This document shows positions 25,553-36,170 of a stretch of 64,000 nucleotides of DNA, piece after piece. Position 1 is the stretch's first letter; every line of letters begins with the position of its first letter. The stretch spans positions 1 to 64,000 of the forward strand of contig CAJTYM010000016.1 in the NCBI GenBank assembly GCA_910583835.1, in the 5' to 3' direction. A program made the translations under genes and the position numbers. The DNA is from an uncultured Lachnospiraceae bacterium (GTDB lineage Bacteria; Bacillota; Clostridia; Lachnospirales; Lachnospiraceae). The notes under the pieces are model-generated. The model saw only the letters and a list, made by a program, of their open reading frames with translations, had not been told where the DNA came from and made no database searches.

Positions 25553-26761
25553 TATTTTGCGGAAATTTTTCTTGCCTTTCTTGAGGACCATGCCGTCTGC
25601 AAAGGCATCTGCACCGTAAACAGTCTTGATATCTGTCACCTTTTGCCCATCGACAGAAACGCCGCCTTGTTCTACGGCGCGGCGCGCTTCGGAGCGGGAG
25701 GGGGTCAGCCCGGATTTGACCAGAAGGGACAGGATATCAATTGTTCCCTCTGCAAAGTCTTCCTCTGATAAGGTCACGGATGGCATATCAGCGGCGTTTC
25801 CGCTGGAAAACAATGCTTTTGCAGATTCCTGCGCCTTGGCAGCCTCCTCTTCCCCATGTACCAACTTGGTCAGCTCGTAGGCGAGGATTTCTTTGGCCTG
25901 GTTGAGCTGTGCGCCCTCCCAGGAATCCATCTTGTCAATCTCCTCTAAGGGCAGGAACGTCAGCATACGGATGCATTTGAGGACGTCGGCGTCCGCGACA
26001 TTGCGCCAGTACTGATAGAAGTCGAAAGGCGAGGTCTTGTTGGGGTCAAGCCAGACAGCGCCGGACTGGGTCTTGCCCATTTTCTTGCCCTCGGAATTCA
26101 AGAGCAGCGTAATCGTCATCGCATAAGCGTCTTTACCGAGCTTGCGGCGGATTAGCTCTGTGCCGCCTAACATATTGCTCCACTGGTCGTCGCCGCCGAA
26201 CTGCATGTTGCAGCCATATTTCTGGAACAGGGCGTAGAAGTCATAGCTCTGCATAATCATATAGTTGAATTCAAGGAAACTTAATCCCTTTTCCATACGC
26301 TGTTTGTAACATTCTGCGGTCAGCATCCGGTTCACGGAAAAATGCGGTCCGACTTCGCGCAGGACTTCAATATAATTCAGGTCCATGAGCCAGTCGGCAT
26401 TGTTGACCATCAATGCTTTCCCCTCGGAAAAGTCGATAAACTTGCTCATCTGTTCTTTGAAGCAGTCGCAGTTGTGCTGAATCGTCTCCGGCGTCATCAT
26501 CTGGCGCATGTCCGTGCGCCCGGATGGGTCGCCAATCATGCCCGTACCGCCGCCGATTAAGGCGATAGGCTTGTTGCCCGCCATCTGCAGGCGTTTCATC
26601 AGGCACAGTGCCATGAAATGCCCGACATGGAGGCTGTCAGCGGTGGGGTCGAAGCCGATATAGAAAGTCGCCTTGCCGTTGTTTATCAATTCTTTAATCT
26701 CTTCTTCATCTGTCACCTGGGCTATCAGTCCCCGGGCAACCAGTTCGTCATATACAGTCAT
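25547..26761 (-). CDS. tyrS: tyrosyl-tRNA synthetase
   Basis: A 404-residue class I synthetase that charges tRNA-Tyr. The HIGH motif appears as HVGH in [11 protein letters not shown], the KMSKS loop as KMGKT in [11 protein letters not shown], and the tyrosine pocket includes [13 protein letters not shown] and [10 protein letters not shown]-terminal S4 RNA-binding domain is seen ([19 protein letters not shown]). The start at 26761 has AGGAGG, and the promoter TTGACA-17-TATAAT lies only 28 bases upstream, leaving no room for a T-box leader. Its last codons run straight into the terminator hairpin. Confidence 0.97.
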   Translation of the reverse strand: MTVYDELVARGLIAQVTDEEEIKELINNGKATFYIGFDPTADSLHVGHFMALCLMKRLQMAGNKPIALIGGGTGMIGDPSGRTDMRQMMTPETIQHNCDCFKEQMSKFIDFSEGKALMVNNADWLMDLNYIEVLREVGPHFSVNRMLTAECYKQRMEKGLSFLEFNYMIMQSYDFYALFQKYGCNMQFGGDDQWSNMLGGTELIRRKLGKDAYAMTITLLLNSEGKKMGKTQSGAVWLDPNKTSPFDFYQYWRNVADADVLKCIRMLTFLPLEEIDKMDSWEGAQLNQAKEILAYELTKLVHGEEEAAKAQESAKALFSSGNAADMPSVTLSEEDFAEGTIDILSLLVKSGLTPSRSEARRAVEQGGVSVDGQKVTDIKTVYGADAFADGMVLKKGKKNFRKIL

Positions 26762-26788
26762 TGTCTTTCCTCCTCGTATTGAATGAAA

Positions 26789-26817
26789 ATTATAGGTAAA
26801 AAAGGGGGATTTGTCAA
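26789..26817 (-). promoter_or_regulatory. consensus promoter of tyrS
   Basis: On the minus strand TTGACA (26812-26817), 17-base spacer, TATAAT (26789-26794): a perfect sigma-A consensus. Confidence 0.93.
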
Positions 26818-26858
26818 GGGCGGGTGCATTATTTTTGGCATTCAGCCCTATGGAGGTC

Positions 26859-26887
26859 TTGATGGAGAATGGTATTGATGCTATAAT
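26859..26887 (+). promoter_or_regulatory. promoter of the first surface-protein gene
   Basis: TTGATG (26859-26864), 17-base spacer, TATAAT (26882-26887), about 112 bases before the start codon at 27000. Divergent from the tyrS promoter. Confidence 0.75.
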
Positions 26888-26938
26888 TTTGATGGAATGA
26901 GTATCGTGACGATGATTTTTGCATGGACTGGCAGAAGA

Positions 26939-26986
26939 AGCCGCAAAGTTGCGGAGACAAGGAGCCGCAAAGTTGCGGAGACAAGG
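26939..26986 (+). repeat. tandem 24-bp repeat carrying palindromes in the leader
   Basis: Two exact 24-base copies (26939-26962 and 26963-26986), each containing the palindrome CCGCAA-AG-TTGCGG. They lie between the promoter and the ribosome site of the surface-protein gene, so a bound regulator or an RNA hairpin here would block expression. The core CGCAA-NN-TTGCG is shared with the palindrome at 6958-6973. The paralogous gene at 31908 has no such repeats. Confidence 0.75.
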
Positions 26987-26999
26987 AGCGTGGTAGCGG

Positions 27000-29900
27000 A
27001 TGAGGGAGCGAGAAAACAATCAGCAAAGGAAGGAGCCTAAGACGCAAAGGCATCCTATCCGGCAGCAGTTGGTGGCAGTGGCGCTTGGATTATGCCTGAT
27101 AGTGGTATCAATTCCGCTTTTGCCGTTTAGCCTTTCGGTGCAGGCGGCAGAACAGCAGGAATTTTCGGAAAATATCGGCTTGTCCAGGGAGGAGAACGGT
27201 CAGGCAGTTTCAACGCGTGGCAGGAATCTGGAGGCAGGTCTTGTGACATTGGATGATGGGGAAACAGACAGAAAGAATGGGAAGCAGGACAGCGGCAACA
27301 GGAAGAAGGATAGCCAGAAAGTGAAGACGCAGTATGTGGAGACAGAAGCGCTGTTTGGGGAGGAAGAACTGCCGGCCGTGCTGACAGAGCCCGGCTGCGG
27401 GATTATCAGTGAGGATGTGACATGGACAGCTGCCGGGATTCTGGAAAATGGGGAACTGGTGGTCATGCCGGGGGTTACGCTGACAATCAGTGAGAATCTG
27501 ACAGTTAGGGGAAACGTTGTTATCAAGGGTGGCGGAACGATTGCAAGAGGCGGTATCAGGGGTGGGTTTACGATGGGTGGCGGCACTAATCTGACAGTCG
27601 GTGATGTGACCCTGGATGGCTGTTCGTCATTATTTCCTCAGGCAACGGTATCTATGATAACAGCGAACGGCATTAACACAATAACGCTGGAGTCTGGCTG
27701 CACGATTAGGAATTGCAGTTCCACAAGCAATGGCGCTGCTATTTGCTTTCCGGGGAGCAGTGTTGGAAATTCAGATATTACAATCAATGGCGCTGTAATA
27801 GAAAATTGCCTGACTAAGGGCATAGGGGGCGCTATTTGCGCTTTTGACAAGACGCCATTAAAAAGCGGCACAATTACCTTGAATAATGCAACCATAAGGA
27901 ACTGTACAGCCGGGACGACTGGCGGTGGGATTTATGCGCCGGATATAGACGTGACTATCAATGGAGGGCATTATGAAAATAATAAGACGACACAGATTGC
28001 TACTAGTTTTGTGGGAGGAGGATTTATTTTCATCTGCCGCGCGACCCTGATAATAAATGATGGTATTTTTACCGGAAATTCGTGTGTCAATAAAGGAGGC
28101 TGCATTTCTCACTGCGGCCATCCGAATACGAGAACATACATATATGGAGGGACTTTTTCTGGGAATACCTGCAGCAGCGCGCAGTATGCAGGCAGCGGCG
28201 CGCTCTATAATTCCACAGTAGAAGTGGGAGACACGTCAGTGACGGTTTCCGGGGATGTAAAGTTTGTTGGCAACACGGATGATTCGGGTACGGACGGCAT
28301 TTACCTGGATGCAAGAGACCAGACGCTGCGCAAGATTCAAATTAGCGACACCCTTACCTATCCGGTAAAAGTTTTCCTCAGGCCAACGGAGGGATATGTG
28401 ATTGCCCAGGGTGTGAATGATTATCAGCTGCTGAGAAAGAGGGACATGAAAAAAATCACTTTTGTGGATGCTACGAATTCCGGCAAGAAATGGTATGCGG
28501 TGCTGGACGAGGAGGCGAACCAGGTTTATATGTCGGAGACAGACCCGGGATATGCCTATTTTGTGTATTATATCAAGAACGGTGCGAAAGGGACAGCGCC
28601 TACGGATGATGCAGAGTATGACCTGGAGGATCCGGTAACGGTGAAATCCGCTGAGGGATTGTCTTACGAGGGGCGGTTTTTTGCTGGCTGGAACACCGAG
28701 GAGGACGGCAGCGGAACGATGTATCAGGAGGGCGATAGCTTTGCCTTGGAAGGAGACACGAATCTGTATGCCATCTTCAGGGAAGGTATTGCAGCAGATT
28801 TCTATTCGGGCAGCGCCGGGAATAAACAGACGATTGTGGCAGATATGGACTGGGAGACAGATACGGGAACCGTCATGACGCCAGAACCACAGCCGATGGA
28901 TGGTGGATTTACCGCGGTTGGCTGGAGTGAGAGCCACCAAAGCTATGACAGGGACCTGATGGCAGGGGTTTCGCTCACGCTGACAGGCAACGCGACTTAT
29001 TACGGCGTATATGAGAAAGAGGTCACGCTCTCATATGATGCCAACGGCGGGGAGACCTGCCCGGAAAGCGAGACAGGAACCTGCCGTGCCAATGTGGGCG
29101 AGGAGATAGGTTATGACATCCCTTCATTTACGGTGGCTGGCGAAGCAACCAAGACAGGCGCAATATTCCGCGGCTGGAATACGCAAGCGGATGGGAATGG
29201 CACGATGTACCAGCAAGGCGATGTGCTTGAACTTGAGCAGGATGAGGAATTGTATGCCATCTTTGAAGATAAGCCGGCGCTTTACGCGGACTTCTACTCA
29301 GGCAGCGCGGGGAATAAGGAGCGAGAGGTCACGTTGCTGGAGGAAGGGGCAGTGAGCGGCTCGGTCACAGCGCCGCTGCTTAAGCCCATGATGGGCTTTG
29401 AGAAAGTGGGCTGGGATGAAAGCCATGATGAATTTACTGGAGAGATTGTGGAAGGCACAGCGCTTACGCTGACAGAGAATACATCTTACTATGGCGTATA
29501 TCGAAAAGAAGTCACCTTATCTTATGATGCGAACGGCGGGGAGACCTGTCCGGGAAGCGAGACAGGGACCTGCTATGCCAATGTGGGTGAAGATTTGTCT
29601 TATAGTCTATCCACGTTCACAGCAGCAGCGCCGCAGCCGCGGGAAGGCTATGTCTTTGCCGGATGGAACACCAGAAGTGACGGCAAGGGAGAGCCATGCC
29701 TGGCAGGAGAAAGCCTGGAACTGGACCATGATACGGTGCTCTATGCCGTGTGGGCTCCCGGGGACTGCACCCCTTACCGGGTGGAGCACTACCGGCAGGA
29801 CCTTGAGGGGGACAGTTACACCAGGGTGGATGCGGACACGGAATACATCGCCGGCAGGACTGGCGACACAGTGGAGGCAGAGGCGAACCCCTATGCCGGC

Positions 29901-31274
29901 TTCAGCAGGAGCCAGGACCCGGAACTCGGAAGGGCGGAAGGGACTGTGGAAGCGGACGGCAGCCTGGTGCTGCAGGTCTACTACGACAGGGACCTCTACG
30001 AAGTGGGTTTTGACCTGAACGGCGGCGAGGGCGCAGCCCCGCAAACTCAGACTGTGCGCTATGGGGGCTGCCTGCAGGAAGTGCCGGAACCGCAGCGCAG
30101 GGGCTACACGTTTAAGGGATGGTACACGGACCGGGAAGGGACGGAGCCTGCATACTGGGACTTCTGGCGGACCGTGGAAGAAAACAGCAAATCCCTGAAA
30201 GCCACGCTCTACGCGAAATGGGCGGACGAGACGGCGCCAGCTTTAGGTGAGGCGGAGTTCGGGGAGAGTAGCGGGAGCTTCATGGACTGGGCTATCGGGC
30301 AGAAGAAGCTGACCATCACTGTCCCGGTGACGGAAGAGGGCAGCGGGCTCAGGCAGGGGGATTACAGCCTGAGGCCGGAGACTGGAAAGCCCAGGTCAGG
30401 CACGGCGGCGATACGCGTGCAGCAGTTCGTGACGCCTGAACTGAGGGCGCGCAGCGGCGGGCTCTCGGCAGTGCTGACAGTGCGCGGGAACGCGAGGACC
30501 GGGCAGAGCGTGGCGGTCATCACCATAGCGGAGGAATTCAGGGGCAGCGTGACTCTCACCTGCACGGACAATGCCGGGAACATATCGGCGGAGAAGGTAC
30601 TGACAGCGGACGGCGCGGGCGCCATTGTGGAGGACAATGAGCCAGGCATCCGATTCTCCAAGGCGGGGGAGAACAAGGCAAAAAGCAGCGCCACTGTGGA
30701 TGTGGACGTGGAGGACAGCGCCGTGGGCAGTGTCACGGCGGGGCTTAAATCCGTGACCTACCGCCTTGACGGCGGCAAAGAAAGGGCTGTAGGCAAGGGA
30801 GAGTTTGCCGACTCCATGGTGGAGAGCTACCATTTCGCAGTGGACATCAGGGGCGAAGGGAAGCATACCCTGGAGGTGACGGCGGCTGACAATGCCGGGA
30901 ACAGCACCACGAGGAAGACGGCCGTGGAGATTTCAAGGAGGAGAGCAGCGGTTACGCCTAACCCACAAGGACCGGCAAAGACGACGAAGCCTGCGGCAGG
31001 CGAGCCGGCTACAGGGGAGAGCACGTTTGTGAAGGTATTTGCCACCTTGGGGATGGTGGCGGGGTTCACCTACCTGCTGCTGTACTTCACCGGCGGGGAG
31101 AGCGGCATCACGGAAGGCGAGAAGGAGGAGGTCATTGCCCGGCTGGTGCGCTGGGCGCGTAAGGGCAGATTCCGCAAGTACCCTGCACTTGTCATCATCC
31201 TGCTGTTCCTGTTGTACTACCACAGCATAGGCAGGAGCGTGGGCGATGAATGGAAGAAGGTTTATGAGGGATAG
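27000..31274 (+). CDS. large surface protein: beta-helix, InlB B-repeats, double-TM anchor (copy 1)
   Basis: A 1424-residue cell-surface protein. In order: a signal peptide with a long basic start (about residues 1-50, hydrophobic part [20 protein letters not shown]), a low-complexity charged linker, a right-handed beta-helix region (about 130-450, repeated [38 protein letters not shown] units), then InlB B-repeat/Flg_new units ([41 protein letters not shown]), Ig-like domains, and a C-terminal anchor: EPATGES, a TM helix, a basic segment ([13 protein letters not shown]) and a second TM helix. A ribosome site AAGGAG lies at about 26984-26988. A close paralogue and a class B sortase follow, suggesting a sortase substrate. 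The role may be adhesion or matrix formation; no catalytic motif is seen. Confidence 0.83.
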   Translation: MRERENNQQRKEPKTQRHPIRQQLVAVALGLCLIVVSIPLLPFSLSVQAAEQQEFSENIGLSREENGQAVSTRGRNLEAGLVTLDDGETDRKNGKQDSGNRKKDSQKVKTQYVETEALFGEEELPAVLTEPGCGIISEDVTWTAAGILENGELVVMPGVTLTISENLTVRGNVVIKGGGTIARGGIRGGFTMGGGTNLTVGDVTLDGCSSLFPQATVSMITANGINTITLESGCTIRNCSSTSNGAAICFPGSSVGNSDITINGAVIENCLTKGIGGAICAFDKTPLKSGTITLNNATIRNCTAGTTGGGIYAPDIDVTINGGHYENNKTTQIATSFVGGGFIFICRATLIINDGIFTGNSCVNKGGCISHCGHPNTRTYIYGGTFSGNTCSSAQYAGSGALYNSTVEVGDTSVTVSGDVKFVGNTDDSGTDGIYLDARDQTLRKIQISDTLTYPVKVFLRPTEGYVIAQGVNDYQLLRKRDMKKITFVDATNSGKKWYAVLDEEANQVYMSETDPGYAYFVYYIKNGAKGTAPTDDAEYDLEDPVTVKSAEGLSYEGRFFAGWNTEEDGSGTMYQEGDSFALEGDTNLYAIFREGIAADFYSGSAGNKQTIVADMDWETDTGTVMTPEPQPMDGGFTAVGWSESHQSYDRDLMAGVSLTLTGNATYYGVYEKEVTLSYDANGGETCPESETGTCRANVGEEIGYDIPSFTVAGEATKTGAIFRGWNTQADGNGTMYQQGDVLELEQDEELYAIFEDKPALYADFYSGSAGNKEREVTLLEEGAVSGSVTAPLLKPMMGFEKVGWDESHDEFTGEIVEGTALTLTENTSYYGVYRKEVTLSYDANGGETCPGSETGTCYANVGEDLSYSLSTFTAAAPQPREGYVFAGWNTRSDGKGEPCLAGESLELDHDTVLYAVWAPGDCTPYRVEHYRQDLEGDSYTRVDADTEYIAGRTGDTVEAEANPYAGFSRSQDPELGRAEGTVEADGSLVLQVYYDRDLYEVGFDLNGGEGAAPQTQTVRYGGCLQEVPEPQRRGYTFKGWYTDREGTEPAYWDFWRTVEENSKSLKATLYAKWADETAPALGEAEFGESSGSFMDWAIGQKKLTITVPVTEEGSGLRQGDYSLRPETGKPRSGTAAIRVQQFVTPELRARSGGLSAVLTVRGNARTGQSVAVITIAEEFRGSVTLTCTDNAGNISAEKVLTADGAGAIVEDNEPGIRFSKAGENKAKSSATVDVDVEDSAVGSVTAGLKSVTYRLDGGKERAVGKGEFADSMVESYHFAVDIRGEGKHTLEVTAADNAGNSTTRKTAVEISRRRAAVTPNPQGPAKTTKPAAGEPATGESTFVKVFATLGMVAGFTYLLLYFTGGESGITEGEKEEVIARLVRWARKGRFRKYPALVIILLFLLYYHSIGRSVGDEWKKVYEG

Positions 31275-31331
31275 AACAAATTTTGCTGGAAACTATAAAA
31301 ATAAAATATAAACATATTAAGGAGGAACACT

Positions 31332-31778
31332 ATGGATTTTTTTGGAAAATTAGGCGAGACAATTACGGAAACAGGAAAGGACGTATCACAGAAAGTTACG
31401 GACCTCACAGAGATTACGAAACTTAAAATGGATATTCGCAGTAAAGAGGATTCTGTGCGCAGACAGTTTACAGAGATTGGAAAGCAGTATTATGAATTGC
31501 ATAAGGATGATGCGGAACCGTTGTTTGAGGAAATATCTTTTATCAATGAGACTTTACAGAAAATTGAAGAACTGAGAGGCGAAGTTGCCGAGCGCAAAGG
31601 CAAGAAAATCTGTCCGTCATGCGGAGCGCCCAATGATGGTGATGCTTCGTTCTGCAATAAGTGCGGTGCAAAGTGTGAATCTGCCTGTGCAGAGGATGCG
31701 TGCACGGAGGAGACAGCAGAGGATGTGGCAGTGAATCTGCAGAAAGACACAGAAGAAACCGAGGAAAAAGATTTATAA
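31332..31778 (+). CDS. zinc-ribbon protein with coiled-coil N-terminus
   Basis: A 148-residue soluble protein. The first 90 residues are charged and helical (LKMDIRSKEDSVRRQFTEIG, then FEEISFINETLQKIEELRGE), suggesting a coiled coil. A zinc ribbon follows (CPSCGAPNDGDASFCNKCG), then an acidic tail with further cysteines. There is no signal peptide or TM. The start has AAGGAGG. It sits between the two paralogous surface-protein genes and may be transcribed with them. Zinc ribbons of this type are common in Clostridia as small scaffold or regulatory proteins; the function is not known. Confidence 0.75.
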   Translation: MDFFGKLGETITETGKDVSQKVTDLTEITKLKMDIRSKEDSVRRQFTEIGKQYYELHKDDAEPLFEEISFINETLQKIEELRGEVAERKGKKICPSCGAPNDGDASFCNKCGAKCESACAEDACTEETAEDVAVNLQKDTEETEEKDL

Positions 31779-31907
31779 GGAAAGGCTGATGACAGCGTTT
31801 CCCACATAAGATTTACAAGGATACATGCCAGGCACGCTATAGCACAAGGACGTGTGCACAGCAGCGGAATCTCGGCAGACATATTGTATGAAGGAGAGTG
31901 ATATGAG

Positions 31908-34900
31908 ATGAGAGAAGAGAATTATAAGCAGATGGGAAGGGAATCCGCGTCAAGGCGGCATCCTGTCAGGCAGCAGCTGCTGGCAGTGCTACTTGGCTTG
32001 TGCCTGGCAGTCGTGTCAATCCCTGTCTCGCAAATAGGTTATTCCGTTCAGGCAGCAGAGCTGCAGGAATTTTCTGAAAATATTGATTTATCCAGGGAGA
32101 GAAGCGGACAGGAGTTGTTGAAACATGGTCGGGAACTGGGAAATGTCCCTGTAACATCAGATGATGGGAAAACGGGCAAAGACGGCGGGGGGCAGGAAAA
32201 CAACGGCAAGAAGAAAGATATCCAGAAAATGAAGGTGCTGGAGGAAGAAACGGAAGCGGTATTTGCGGATGACCCGGAGATTCCTTCTACGCCAACACGG
32301 CCTGAATGCGGAGTTATCAGCGAGGATATGCTTTGGACGATTCCCGGAACGCTGGCGGATGGGGAATTGGTCGTTATGCCGGGGGTTACGTTAACGATAA
32401 CGCAGCCTTTGGCAATCAGTGGAAATGTCACCATCAAGGGCGGCGGAACGATTGCCCGGGGAGACGTAGGCGCAGGATTTACCATGGGCGGCGGTGGCAA
32501 TTTGGTATTGGAGGACATCACATTGGATGGGTGTTCTTCCGTATTTCCACAAGCCACGGTATCCATGATAACAGCGACAAATACAAATCAGATTACTTTG
32601 GGGGCGGGCTGCACAATCAGAAATTGCGGAGCCAAGAATGATGGGGCAGCGATTCGTTTTCCGTTCGGCAATACAAATCTGACTGTCAATGGCGCACTGA
32701 TAGAAAACTGTTCATCAAACGGTAATGGCGGTGCAATTGCTGCCAATGCGAAAACCCCGAAAGGCGGTAAAATTACGTTAAATAATGCGACCATCAGGAA
32801 TTGTTCAGCAGGAACAAATGGCGGCGGAATATTTGCGCCGGATATAGATGTAGCCATCAATGGCGGGCATTATGAAAATAATAGGACGACAAGAGCTTCT
32901 TCGGGCTTTGTGGGTGGAGGTTTTGTTTACGTCTGCAGGTCGGTTTTGACTATTAATGGCGGTGTTTTTACCGGAAACTCGTGCGTTAACAAAGGAGGCT
33001 GTATTTCCCAATGCGGTTACGCCGGTACGAAGACTTACATATACGGAGGCACATTCTCAGGCAATACCTGCAGCAGCACACAGTTTGCAGGCAGTGGCGC
33101 ATTCTATAATTCTACGGAAGAAGTGGGAGATACATCATTGACGATTTCCGGCAGTGTAAAGTTTGCTGGCAATACGGACGGCTCCGGTACGGATGGCATT
33201 TATCTGGACGAAAAAGGGCAGACGCCGTGTAAGATTCAGGTTAGCGACACCCTTACCTATCCGGTAAAACTTTTCCTGAAGCCGACAGATGGATATGCGA
33301 TTGCACAGGGCGTGAATGATTATCAGCTGAAAGCCAGGGATATGAAGAAAATTTCTTTTGTGGATGTCACTGGCTCAGACAAGACCTGGCATGCGGTGTT
33401 GGACGAGGAGAATAATCAGGTATGTATTTCGGAACAGGATCCGGGATATGCCTATTTCGTCTACTATATCAAGAATGGAGCGCAGGGGACGGCGGTGATA
33501 GACGACAATGCGTATGCACTGGACGATCCGGTGACTGTAAAATCCGCTGAGGGCCTGTCTTATGACGGAGGGCGGTTTATCGGCTGGAACACTGAGGCGG
33601 ACGGCAGTGGTGTCATGTACCAGGAGAACGATACTTTTGACCTGAAGGGTGACACGAACCTGTATGCCATTTTCCAAGAGGGCATCACGGCGGACTTCTA
33701 TTCCGGTAATGCCGGGCATAAGGAGACGGTTGCCGCAGATATGGATTTTGAACATAACACCGGCATAGTTACGGCGCCGGAACTTCAGCCGCTGGAAGGT
33801 TATACTGCCGTAGGCTGGGCGGAAAGCCACGAGGAGTTTGAGGGAGAGATTGCCGAAGGCACAGAACTTATGCTGACAGAAAAAGCTGTTTATTACGGCG
33901 TGTATGAGAAAGAGGTTACGCTGTCCTATCATGCCGATGGCGGGGAGGCCTGCCCGGAAGGCGAGACTAAAACATGCCGCGCCAATGTGGGTGAGGAGAT
34001 AGATTATGATGTCCCTGCGTTCACGGTAGCGGAGGAGGCCACCAAGCTGGGAGGGCTGTTCCTCGGCTGGAATACGGAAGCAGATGGCAGCGGTACAATG
34101 TATCAGCAAGGCGATGTGCTGGAACTTGACCAGGACGAGGAACTGTATGCCATCTTTGAGGAGCGGCCGTTCTTTTACGCGGATTTCTACTCCGGCAGCG
34201 CGGGCGGCAAAGAGCGTGAGGTAGCGTTGTTGGAGGAAGGGGATGTGAGCGGCACAGTCACAGCGCCGGAGCTTAAGCCGATGGCAGGTTTTGAAGCATT
34301 GGGCTGGAGCGAGAGCCATGAGGGATACCATGCAGAGGAAATGGCTGGCGATGAGATTACGCTGACCGCAAATGATGCCTACTATGGCGTATATAAGAAA
34401 GAAATTACGTTGTCTTACGATGCCAACGGAGGGGATGTCTGCCCGGACAGCGAGACGGGGACCTGTAACGCTAACGTGGGTGCGGAAGATGTGTCCTATG
34501 ATCTGCCTGTATTTACAGCGGCAGAGCCGCAGCCGCGGGAAGGATACGTTTTTGCCGGGTGGAATACCAGATGGGACGGCAAGGGAGAGCCCTATCTGGC
34601 AGGAGAGAGCCTGGAACTGGACCATGATACGGTGCTCTATGCCGTGTGGGCTCCCGGGGACTGCACCCCTTACCGGGTGGAACACTACCGGCAGGACCTT
34701 GAGGGGGACAGCTACACCCGCGTGGATGCGGACACAGAATACATAGCCGGCAGGACAGGCGACACGGTGGAGGCAGAGGCGAACCCTTACGCCGGGTTCA
34801 GCAGGAGTCAGGACCCGGAACTCGGAAGGGCGGAAGGGACCGTGGAGGCGGACGGCAGCCTGGTGCTGCAGGTCTACTACGACAGGGACCTCTATGAAGT

Positions 34901-36170
34901 GGGCTTTGACCTGAACGGCGGCGAGGGCGCAGCCCCACAAACCCAGACTGTGCGCTATGGGGGCTGCCTGCAGGAAGTGCCGGAACCGCAGCGCAGGGGC
35001 TACACGTTCAAGGGCTGGTACACGGACCGGGAAGGGACGGAGCCTGCATACTGGGATTTCTGCCGGACAGTGGAAGAAAACAGCAGGACCTGCAAAGCCA
35101 CGCTCTATGCGAAATGGGCGGACGAGACGGCGCCAGTTATGGGCGAGGCGGAGTTCGGTGAGGGCAGCGGGAGCTTCATGGACTGGGCCATCGGGCAGAA
35201 GAAGCTGACCATCACCGTTCCGGTGACGGAAGAGGGCAGCGGTCTCAGGCAGGGAGACTATATCCTTAAGCCGGAAGATGGCAAGCCCAGGTCAGGTACG
35301 GCGGTGATACGCGGACATCAGTCTGTGGCTTCTGAACTGAGGGCGCGCAGCGGCGGGCTATCGGCAGTGCTGACAGTACGCGGAAACGCAAGGACCGGGC
35401 AGAGCGTGGCGGTCATTACCATAGCGGAGGAGTTCAGGGGCAGCGTGACCCTGACATGCACGGACAATGCCGGGAACATATCAGCGGAGAAGGTACTGAC
35501 AGCGGACGGCGCGGGCGTCATCGTGGAGGACAATGCGCCAGGCATCCGATTCTCCAAGGCGGGGGAAGACACGGCAAAAAGCAGCGCCACCGTGGATGTG
35601 GACGTGGAAGACAGCGCCAGAGGCGATGTCACGGCGGGGCTTAAATTTGTGACCTACCGCCTTGACGGCGGCAAAGAGAGGGCTGTAGGCAAGGGAGAGT
35701 TTGCCGACTCCATGGTGGAGAGCTACCGCTTCGCAGTGGACATCAGGGGCGAAGGGGAGCATACCCTGGAGGTGACGGCAGCTGACAACGCCGGGAACAG
35801 CACCACGAGGAAAGCGGCTGTGAAGATTTCAACGAGGAATGCGGCGGTTACGCCTAACCCACAAGGACCGGCAAAGACGACGAAGCCCGCGGCAGGCGAG
35901 CCGGCTACAGGGGAGAGCACGTTTGTGAAGGTATTTGCCACGCTGGGGATGGTGGCGGGGTTCACTTACCTGCTGCTGTACTTCGCCGGCGGGGAGAGCG
36001 GCATCACAGAAGGCGAGAAGGAGGAGGTCATCGCCAGGCTGGTGCGCTGGGCGCGCAAGGGCAGATTCCGCAAGTACCCTGCACTTGTCATCATCCTGCT
36101 GTTCCTGTTGTACTACCACAGCATAGGCAGGAGCGTGGGCGATGATTGGAAGAAGGTTTATGAAGGATAG
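31908..36170 (+). CDS. large surface protein: beta-helix, InlB B-repeats, double-TM anchor (copy 2)
   Basis: A 1420-residue paralogue of the gene at 27000, with the same signal peptide, charged linker, beta-helix ([29 protein letters not shown]), InlB B-repeats, Ig-like domains and C-terminus. From about 34619 to the end it is nearly identical at the base level to copy 1, at a constant offset of 4896, so no net insertion or deletion over about 1.55 kb. The N-terminal two thirds is clearly more diverged. This suggests gene conversion of the C-terminal half. Its anchor has EPATGES, TM, basic segment ([10 protein letters not shown]) and a second TM ending KKVYEG. GGAGAG precedes the start. It overlaps the sortase start by 11 bases, so the two are coupled. 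Confidence 0.83.
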   Translation: MREENYKQMGRESASRRHPVRQQLLAVLLGLCLAVVSIPVSQIGYSVQAAELQEFSENIDLSRERSGQELLKHGRELGNVPVTSDDGKTGKDGGGQENNGKKKDIQKMKVLEEETEAVFADDPEIPSTPTRPECGVISEDMLWTIPGTLADGELVVMPGVTLTITQPLAISGNVTIKGGGTIARGDVGAGFTMGGGGNLVLEDITLDGCSSVFPQATVSMITATNTNQITLGAGCTIRNCGAKNDGAAIRFPFGNTNLTVNGALIENCSSNGNGGAIAANAKTPKGGKITLNNATIRNCSAGTNGGGIFAPDIDVAINGGHYENNRTTRASSGFVGGGFVYVCRSVLTINGGVFTGNSCVNKGGCISQCGYAGTKTYIYGGTFSGNTCSSTQFAGSGAFYNSTEEVGDTSLTISGSVKFAGNTDGSGTDGIYLDEKGQTPCKIQVSDTLTYPVKLFLKPTDGYAIAQGVNDYQLKARDMKKISFVDVTGSDKTWHAVLDEENNQVCISEQDPGYAYFVYYIKNGAQGTAVIDDNAYALDDPVTVKSAEGLSYDGGRFIGWNTEADGSGVMYQENDTFDLKGDTNLYAIFQEGITADFYSGNAGHKETVAADMDFEHNTGIVTAPELQPLEGYTAVGWAESHEEFEGEIAEGTELMLTEKAVYYGVYEKEVTLSYHADGGEACPEGETKTCRANVGEEIDYDVPAFTVAEEATKLGGLFLGWNTEADGSGTMYQQGDVLELDQDEELYAIFEERPFFYADFYSGSAGGKEREVALLEEGDVSGTVTAPELKPMAGFEALGWSESHEGYHAEEMAGDEITLTANDAYYGVYKKEITLSYDANGGDVCPDSETGTCNANVGAEDVSYDLPVFTAAEPQPREGYVFAGWNTRWDGKGEPYLAGESLELDHDTVLYAVWAPGDCTPYRVEHYRQDLEGDSYTRVDADTEYIAGRTGDTVEAEANPYAGFSRSQDPELGRAEGTVEADGSLVLQVYYDRDLYEVGFDLNGGEGAAPQTQTVRYGGCLQEVPEPQRRGYTFKGWYTDREGTEPAYWDFCRTVEENSRTCKATLYAKWADETAPVMGEAEFGEGSGSFMDWAIGQKKLTITVPVTEEGSGLRQGDYILKPEDGKPRSGTAVIRGHQSVASELRARSGGLSAVLTVRGNARTGQSVAVITIAEEFRGSVTLTCTDNAGNISAEKVLTADGAGVIVEDNAPGIRFSKAGEDTAKSSATVDVDVEDSARGDVTAGLKFVTYRLDGGKERAVGKGEFADSMVESYRFAVDIRGEGEHTLEVTAADNAGNSTTRKAAVKISTRNAAVTPNPQGPAKTTKPAAGEPATGESTFVKVFATLGMVAGFTYLLLYFAGGESGITEGEKEEVIARLVRWARKGRFRKYPALVIILLFLLYYHSIGRSVGDDWKKVYEG

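Noticed and set aside
26762..26820. T-box leader for tyrS
   Set aside because: The consensus promoter is only 28 bases from the start codon, leaving no room for a T-box.
26939..26986. CRISPR repeat
   Set aside because: The two 24-bp copies are contiguous with no spacer, and there are no cas genes.
33375..34940. 521-codon minus-strand open frame opposite the second surface protein
   Set aside because: A result of GC-rich repeated InlB units read in reverse; no start signal or domain.
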